Assembly: GCA_028583415.1 (NCBI GenBank)
Contig: CM053265.1
Location: 36,310,873-36,374,872 of the forward strand
Source of the DNA: Protea cynaroides
Lineage: Eukaryota > Streptophyta > Magnoliopsida > Proteales > Proteaceae
DNA length: 64,000 nucleotides
Reading direction: 5' to 3'
Part shown: positions 57,947-64,000 of the stretch, piece by piece
How the letters are laid out: each line of letters opens with the position of its first letter
Position numbering within the stretch: the stretch's first letter is position 1
Translations under genes and position numbers: made by a program
Notes under the pieces: generated by a model
What the model was told of the DNA's origin: nothing
Database searches by the model: none
Seen by the model: only the letters and a program-made list of their open reading frames with translations

Positions 57947-58085
57947 GGTTGAGATGAATCATGTGGTTTTGATGGGAATAATGGTTGAGATGGATCATGT
58001 GGTTTTGATGAGAACAACGGTTGAGAGGGATTATGTGGTTTTGATTGGAACAATGGTGGAGATGGATCAATGGATAAAGTGTAAA
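57947..58085. repeat. 36-bp tandem array
   Basis: GGTTGAGATGGATCATGTGG-type units start at 57947, 57983, 58019 and 58055, exactly 36 bases apart. Because 36 is a multiple of 3, the minus strand reads as a 12-residue SKPHDPSQPLF repeat, but nothing else supports a gene. Confidence 0.9.
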
Positions 58086-58163
58086 TCAAGGGTGATGATG
58101 GGATCAAATCAGATTGTAATGGAGTAAATCAGTGGGTGATCAAATCAGATTTGTAAGGGGGTA

Positions 58164-58690
58164 TGTTTCATCCCTAATCCGTATCTGAGGCCCACGAAGC
58201 TGATTGGACCTGTAAGACAAAAACACAAGGCAAAGGGGAGGTGGGCCTATGGCCCTGGGTCCACTCCGATGCCAAAGTTAGGGAACTGTAAACAGTAGAT
58301 GGGCCCGATATCCGAGCCCACTTAAATGCTGGTGGGGTAAGCGAGAGATTCTTGGTTTGAGGTGTCAGAGCGAGAGTCCTTAGGAAGAAGTATTAAATGC
58401 AGTCTACCTGAAATCTCAGGATTCACGTATTTATAGTGAATCGTGTTTCTTTGGAAATGTTGCTTTTACCCTTGTCTCTGATGATGATGACAAAAATGAC
58501 CTTGTAAAGTAGAGAAAAGATGCCTAAATCCTTACCTATTGGTAGAAAAGATGCCTTTACCCTTATATCCATCTGGAGGTGCTAACGTGGATCGTGTCTT
58601 TCCAGCTGTCGCCATCCTATTGGTGGCGTAGAGAATTTACCTAACACTTACCTCCTTACTCTGTTGAATCTGCAAGGTTTGACTGAGTAA
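58164..58690 (-). mobile_element. Tat-type LTR, minus orientation
   Basis: Starts TGTTTCATCC and matches the TAT-1 LTR (GATTGGACCTGTAAGAC, GGGTCCACTCCGATGCC). A minus-strand TATA box lies near 58428-58437. No PBS follows on its inner side, so it is a solo or 3' LTR. The outer edge is not sharply defined. Confidence 0.7.
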
Positions 58691-58799
58691 GAAAGAAAAA
58701 AGGAGACTTTAATGGTAACACGAGCCCTTGAGGCCATTTGCCCTGTCTCGTCTGAGGGAGAGGGTCTGAAAAATATATCTTGGTGTTGATAATAGCTCT

Positions 58800-59170
58800 T
58801 GAGGCCATTTTTCATAATTGATGAAGTTTAATGTGTTCTGGTTGATGTGGACACCTCGGTCAATTTACATCGATCATTTCCTGAAGAATTGCTAGGTGAG
58901 GCACGGTGTTGAGCATGTAACTGCCTTGAGGAAGTCTGACGTGTTTTGACCGATGTGGATGCCTTGGTCAATTCACATCGGTCATTTCTCGAAGAACTAG
59001 CGAGGTGAGGCATGGTGTTGAGCATGTAACTGCCTCGATGTTTTGATTAATTAGTCCTATGTGTTCTGGCCGCTGTGGATGCCTCAGTCAATTCACATCG
59101 ATTATTTCTTGAAGAATGGCCAATGTGAGGCATGGTGTTGAGCACGTGACTGCCTCGATGTTTTAATTGA
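58800..59170. repeat. ~118-bp tandem repeat between inverted Tat-type LTRs
   Basis: Three units contain TCAATT.ACATCG.TCATTTC followed by GAGGCA.GGTGTTGAGCA and TGACTGCCT or TAACTGCCT, at about 58858, 58976 and 59094. Confidence 0.85.
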
Positions 59171-59189
59171 TGAAGTTCGATAAGGGAAA

Positions 59190-59767
59190 GAGGCAAGTAT
59201 CAACCTTATTTTTATTTGTTCAATCAGACCTTGCTGATCCAACAGAGCAAAGAAGCAAGTGTTAGGTAGATTTATCAATTGCCCTATAACGCGATGCCAT
59301 GTGGAAGACTCTATCCATGAAGATGCCACCTGGAGGGTTGTATCCACATAGATGCCCTTTTATCCTGACACCAAAGAGCATACACACAAATTTGAGGTTA
59401 AAATAGTAATCTCTACAGCTTCAAGGGCCAATTCTATCATCTCCGCCAGAGTCAAGGGTAAAAGTGACTTTCTACGAAGAATCACTATTCACTATAAATA
59501 GTCCCCGCATCCCAAAGCTTTAGGTACATAACATTTAATACTTACTTTCCTAGGGATTGTCGCTTTGATACCTCGAACTAAGAATCCACCACTTACTTCA
59601 TAAATATTTAAGTGGTCTCGGATACTAAGCCAATTGACTATTCATAGATTCTTGACTTTGGCATTGGAGTAGACCCAAGGCCATAGGCCCACCTCCCCTT
59701 TGCCTTGTGTTTTGCATACAAGTCCAATCTGCTTTGTGGGCCGTAGATACGGATTCTAGATGAAACA
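59190..59767 (+). mobile_element. Tat-type LTR followed by a PBS (first of two in tandem)
   Basis: The plus-strand LTR ends GATGAAACA at 59767 and is followed by TGGCACCCACCGTGGGG (59770-59786). TATA ACTATAAATA lies at 59491-59500. The start is approximate. Confidence 0.65.
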
Positions 59768-59787
59768 GTTTGGCACCCACCGTGGGG

Positions 59788-60283
59788 CGCTAAAGGTAAA
59801 TTTCCTATGCCACAATACGATGGTGACAACTGGAAAGACACGATCCATGTCAGCACCTCCAGATGGATCTATGGGATATTCCCATAATTTTTACCAATAG
59901 GTGAGGATAAGGGTGTCTTTTTTCTAATTTACAAGGTCATTTTTGTCATCATCATTAGAGACAAGGGTAAAAATGACATTTGTAAAGAAGCACTATCCAC
60001 TATAAATACTTTGAATCCCAAAATTTCAAGTAGACTGCATTTAATACTCTTTCTTAGGGATTCTCGCTCTGACACCTCGGACCAAGAATCTCTTACTTAG
60101 CCCACCAACATTTAATTGGGCTCGGATATTGGGCTATTTATTGTTTACAGATCCTTCATAGATCCCTAACTTTGGCATTGGAGTGGACCCAAGACCATAA
60201 GCCCACCTCCACTTTGCCGTGCATTTTTGTCTTGCAGGTCTAGTCAACTTTGGGGGCCTCGGATACGGATTAGGGACGAAACA
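59788..60283 (+). mobile_element. TAT-2 5' LTR, start missing
   Basis: Begins abruptly inside the LTR (GGTAAATTTCC, equal to about 58636 read on the minus strand) right after the preceding PBS. It ends GACGAAACA at 60283 and is followed by a shortened PBS TGGCACCCACTGGGG (60287). TATA near 59999-60008. Confidence 0.7.
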
Positions 60284-60352
60284 GTTTGGCACCCACTGGG
60301 GCCCTAAGTGATTCAAAGTTTAAAGACAAGCGTCAAGGGAAAATCTTAGGAT

Positions 60353-62218
60353 ATGAGTCCTAGAAGAACGAAGAGCCATACAGTTAACCTTAATCCATTA
60401 GCAATTAAGACTCCACCTGTAAACCTTCATGAAGCCAGCAGGGCAAACCCTCGATAGACAAGAGAGAAGGGTAAACGAGCCGTGGACCCAGCCGCGACGT
60501 CAGAAGCATATGTCACTTATGAGCAGTTTGACACCATAATATAGCAATTGGAGATCATGACCAGGGACCTATAGGGGATCCAGGCCCCTGTCGCAGAAGC
60601 CACCTCCCGACCTCCTATAAGAGTTATTCCCCCATTCAACCCCAATGCATGAGTCGACCATCATCCAGAGCCCCCTTGCCATAACTGAACAAGATAACCA
60701 AGAAAATAGGGTGGCCGCATCACAAGAACGAAGTGGATCTGGTTTCACTTCACAACATGGAGGATACCCAGCAGAGAGAGCCTCGGACCATTACCAAGAG
60801 TGAAACAAAATGAGGAAGCCTTAGAACAACCCTTGATCCCACAGCACATACCCCTACCAGAGGTAGTCATCGGTGCAAATGACAAAGGAAAAGCACCAAT
60901 GCTCCTAGAGGTAACGACTTGAATAGAGGATCAATTGATAATATTGTAGTAGAAGGTGGAGATAATGGAAAAAGCAGGCACTGCTTCTGACAAAGAAAGA
61001 GACTATTCAATAGACAACCTTCGTAACAATATCTCATGAGAGATCCCCTGTAGAAATGCACCGGTAGACTCCTACAATGGATCCATAGACCTGTTTGAGC
61101 ACTTGAACAATTTGGTAAGTGCGATGGTACTCTACGTGAATCCAAATGCGATTATGTGCAGAGCCTTTCCCCTCACCTTAGAAGGCGTAGCAAGGATGTG
61201 GTTCGAGAATTTGCCCCCGAGGTCGATCGAATCTTTCAAAACAATGAGCAAGCTGTTTTGAATGCACTTCCAAGGAAGCAGGGTACAATGGAAGACCACC
61301 ACACACCTTATGAATATAAGGCAAAAACCCGGTGAGTCTCTGTGAGCTTTCTTAGCAAGGTTCAACCTAGAGGTCCTCTAAGCCAAGGATATCGAAGATC
61401 CAGTCCATTATGCCACCCTGGGAGCAGCTGTCACTGATGATAATCTTCGATTCTCTATTTCAAAGAAGGAACCGGCTGACCTTTAAGAGGTACTGGCTTG
61501 ATGTGAGAAATACACCATGGCGAATGAAGTCTATGAGGCCAACAAATGTGTATCCAATGCTCCGAACAAAAGAGTGGATGAAGGGAGAGACACACAAGAG
61601 AGCATAAAAGTCAAGAAGAGAAGAAGCGAAGTCCAAGGGGCCATGAGGAGGTTCGGTGATTATACTTCGCTGAACCGTCTCCTTAGGGACGTCTACACAC
61701 TTATTGAAAAGGATGGATATCTCCAGAGGCCCCCAAAGATCGTGACCTAGGCTTGGAGGAGGAACCCAAAAAAATTCTGTCGATATCATTGCGATATTGG
61801 CCATACCACCAATGAATGTTGGAACCTACAACCAAAATTGAGGATCTCATAAGAAGAGGATACTATGGTCAGTATGTCAACCATGATCCACCCAGGATAC
61901 CAGCACCTATGTTGGAAGACCAGAGGATGCCACCTCCGCCACCTAGTAAAAGAACTCCCCTAAGGGAACCAAGAAGAGAAGTCAGAAGAAAAGACAAAAG
62001 AGAAGTTAGAAGAGAAGAGAAAAGGGAAGATATAAGAGAACCTCCAAGAGAAGATAGAAGAGGACAAGGAAACGAACGGGGATATAGGGACCAGCGTCAT
62101 GAGCACATACTGCGGCATCATGAGGAGAGGCAAGAAAGAGGTTTGACTCCTCCTAATAGGGACGTAGGTCTCGTTCATGTTGAGTTCTCTTTTAAGCTTG
62201 ACCCAGTCCCACAGTAGA
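60353..62218 (+). pseudogene. TAT-2 gag
   Basis: Starts MSPRRTKSHTVNLNPLAI at 60353. The core has APVDSYNGSIDLFEHLNN near 61060, ARMWFENLPPRSIESFKTMS near 61190 and RQKPGESL near 61320. YTSLNRLLRDVYTLIEKDGY lies near 61662. A zinc-finger-like CRYHCDIGHTTNEC (61780-61821) and a basic tail (REVRREEKREDIREPPRED near 61995-62060) follow. Multiple in-frame stops. Confidence 0.8.
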
Positions 62219-62489
62219 TACATGGAAGAGGAAGGATCCTCAACTCCTAGGAGACCAGAGGCAGGCCCTTATTAAGAAGCGACCCTCGGATTGCTCGGCT
62301 GCGACAAGATCAGACTTGGCCTCTTCTTCCATGCTTGATCTTAGACCCCCTTGAACCCTATCTGAATTCACCATTCGATCGCGTAAATTCCATCAGGATT
62401 GCTGAACCAGGGTATGTTCCCCCCATAAGGACTAAGAAGTCAGAAAAGCAAGACACCGGGTAGGCACAAGATTATGGGGTTCAAGATCG

Positions 62490-63110
62490 TCGACCCCCTT
62501 TGACCAAGCCGGGCACCTCGGCCTCGGCAGAAGGATCAGAATATGATCCCTCCAAAGAAGGAAGGAAAGTAATGACCATCATTGGTGGACCTGCTATAGG
62601 CAACACGTCCTCAAAGGCACAAAAAGCCTATGCGAGGAGTGTCAAGTCTACCAAGTGGCTTGGAAGAAGAGTGTGCACGGGGGACTTTTTAACTTTCAAT
62701 GATGAGGATTTGTTGGATTGGAAGCCCCTAATGATGACACAATTGTCATCACCATGCACATAGAAGATAGTGACAAACACAAGATAATGGTTGACACCGG
62801 GAGCTTTGCAGATATCATCTATTGGCAGGCCTTCTAATGCATGAAAATTCACCTAGAACGACTCTTACCAGTAAATTACCCACTTGTAAGTTTCTCTGGT
62901 GATTTGGTACTGGTAAAAGGATCTATCAAGCTACTAGTCCGAGCATATGCTTACCCTAGGGAGTCTAGGGTCATGATGAACTTCCTGGTGGTTGACATAC
63001 CTTCTTCTCATAATGCCTTACGGGAAGGCCTGGTCTGTATGCCCTTCAGTCACTCCCCTCTACCTATCATCTAGGATCAAGTTCCCTATCCTAGAGGTGC
63101 AGGAGAATGT
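62490..63110 (+). pseudogene. TAT-2 protease region
   Basis: KAYARSVKSTKWLGR leads in, then HKIMVDTGSFADIIYW (62770-62817) keeps the D-T-G active site lost in TAT-1. A stop follows at 62836. LVSFSGDLVLVKGSIKLLV and MNFLVVDIPSSHNAL run to about 63020, then the frame is broken. Confidence 0.75.
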
Positions 63111-63122
63111 CGAACTGATCAA

Positions 63123-64000
63123 TTGGCCTCCCAAAAATGTTACTCAGCCCAGCTCAGTGATTACAAGAAACCGGCACAAGCATTGCCAATTCACATTGAG
63201 GATATGAGGGATGATCCTGAACAACAAAGAGGAACTCTTACAGAGGACCTAGTCAGGATCCCCCTGAGTGAGGTAGACCCAGAAAAAATGGTCCAGATAG
63301 GTTCCACACTGATAGAACCTTGGAGGAAAAAATTGATAAGCTTTTTGCGCAACAACGCAGACATCTTTGCTTGGTTAGCTGTGGATTTGCCCGGCATCCC
63401 GCGAGAAATAGTAGAACACTATTTGAGCATAGACCACCAACAATGTCTTGTCCGACAAAAGAAGAGGTCTTTTACCCCAATGTGGCAGTAGATTATAGAT
63501 GAGGAAGTGGAGAAGTTATTAAAGGCTAACTTTATTAGAGAGGTCAGTTATCCAGAGTGGATATCCAACGTAGTGATGGTCCCCAAGCCGGGGGGCAAGT
63601 GGTGGATATGCATCGATTTCTCAGACTTGAACAAAGCTTGCCCTAAGAAAAGTTTTCTACCACCCCATATAGATCAGCTGATCAACGCCACTACCAGACA
63701 CGAGTAGCTAAGCTTCACGGACATGTACTCCATTTATAACTAGATCAGAATGCATGCAGCCGATGCCGAGAAGATAGCTTTTGTAACAATATGCGGACTG
63801 TTTTTCTATGACATCAAGCCCTTCGGCCTCAAAAATTCTGGGGCTACATATCAATGCCTAGTCAACAGAATCTTCGAGGACTAGATTAGAAGAAATGTCG
63901 AAATCTATGTAGACGACATGCTGGTGAAAAGTTTGACAGAAGGCAACCATGTCAAGGACCTGTAGGAAGTGTTCGGTGTTCTTAGGAAGTACCAAATGCT
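63123..64000 (+). pseudogene. TAT-2 pol: pre-RT and RT start
   Basis: The pre-RT segment (63123-63491) carries DDPEQQRGTLTEDLV and NADIFAWLAVDLPGIPREIV. RT starts near 63507 with YPEWISNVVMVPKPGGKWWI, CIDFSDLNKACPKKSF and YVDDMLVKS near 63909. Stops at about 63489, 63706, 63741 and 63883. The C-terminal part is outside the window. Confidence 0.75.

Larger units (their letters stand above)
60284..64000 (+). mobile_element. TAT-2: Tat-like Ty3/gypsy element, runs off the window
   Basis: PBS, gag, protease and the start of RT in the same order and with the same segments as TAT-1, but much more mutated, with stops about every 50-100 codons. It continues past base 64000. Confidence 0.8.

Noticed and set aside
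57823..58107. Minus-strand frame with 12-residue SKPHDPSQP repeats
   Set aside because: Explained by the 36-bp tandem array; no domain, no flanking gene structure.

Overview
This window is repeat-filled nuclear DNA of a flowering plant. It consists almost wholly of nested, decayed LTR retrotransposons, and I found no intact host gene, rRNA or tRNA. The evidence is plant-type Ty3/gypsy (Tat-like, Athila-like, Tekay/Del-like) and Ty1/copia proteins, tRNA-type primer binding sites, LTRs of 0.5 to 2.4 kb beginning TG and ending CA with 5-bp target duplications, and satellite-like tandem arrays. I cannot name the species. Element names used below are mine.

Left tract, 1-33372. An old Tat-like element on the minus strand (TAT-1, 4691-33372) holds gag, protease, RT, RNase H and integrase, a 109-bp tandem array, and a spliced gene on the opposite strand. 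Its protease is interrupted at 10403-29996 by a Tekay/Del-like element on the plus strand (CHR-1). The 5' LTR of CHR-1 is in turn split by a second member of the family on the minus strand (CHR-2, 11407-20750) with a perfect AATGC duplication. At its far left TAT-1 is cut by GEN-1 (1-4690), an element with CHR-like leader, PBS and LTR whose leader carries a gene antisense to the element. That gene resembles the plant transposon-protein family Transposase_32 (PF20167).

Middle tract, 33373-53136. A second copy of the antisense-gene element (GEN-2) lies at 37453-50059. Its gene is split by an Athila-like element lacking RT and integrase (ATH-1, 38279-44833) and by a solo LTR (SOLO-2, 44984-47289). 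To the left lies a truncated LTR (LTR-L) interrupted by another solo LTR (SOLO-1, 34950-37180). To the right is a related long LTR fragment (50060-53136) that abuts a truncated copia element.

Right tract, 53137-64000. This holds copia gag and protease (minus strand), a cluster of short-period tandem arrays (56440-58085), a head-to-head pair of Tat-type LTRs, an LTR-PBS-LTR-PBS arrangement, and the gag, protease and RT start of a second Tat-like element (TAT-2), which runs off the window.

The least ordinary signals are (a) the antisense gene fused to a retroelement leader at the same point in two copies, (b) arrays of a GGTCG core in every LTR of the CHR/GEN family, whose flanking bases change together in both orientations, and (c) small hairpins at matching LTR positions whose loop words are shared within an LTR subfamily while stems differ by position. 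None of the coding regions looks functional. The longest open frame is the 923-codon TAT-1 pol.
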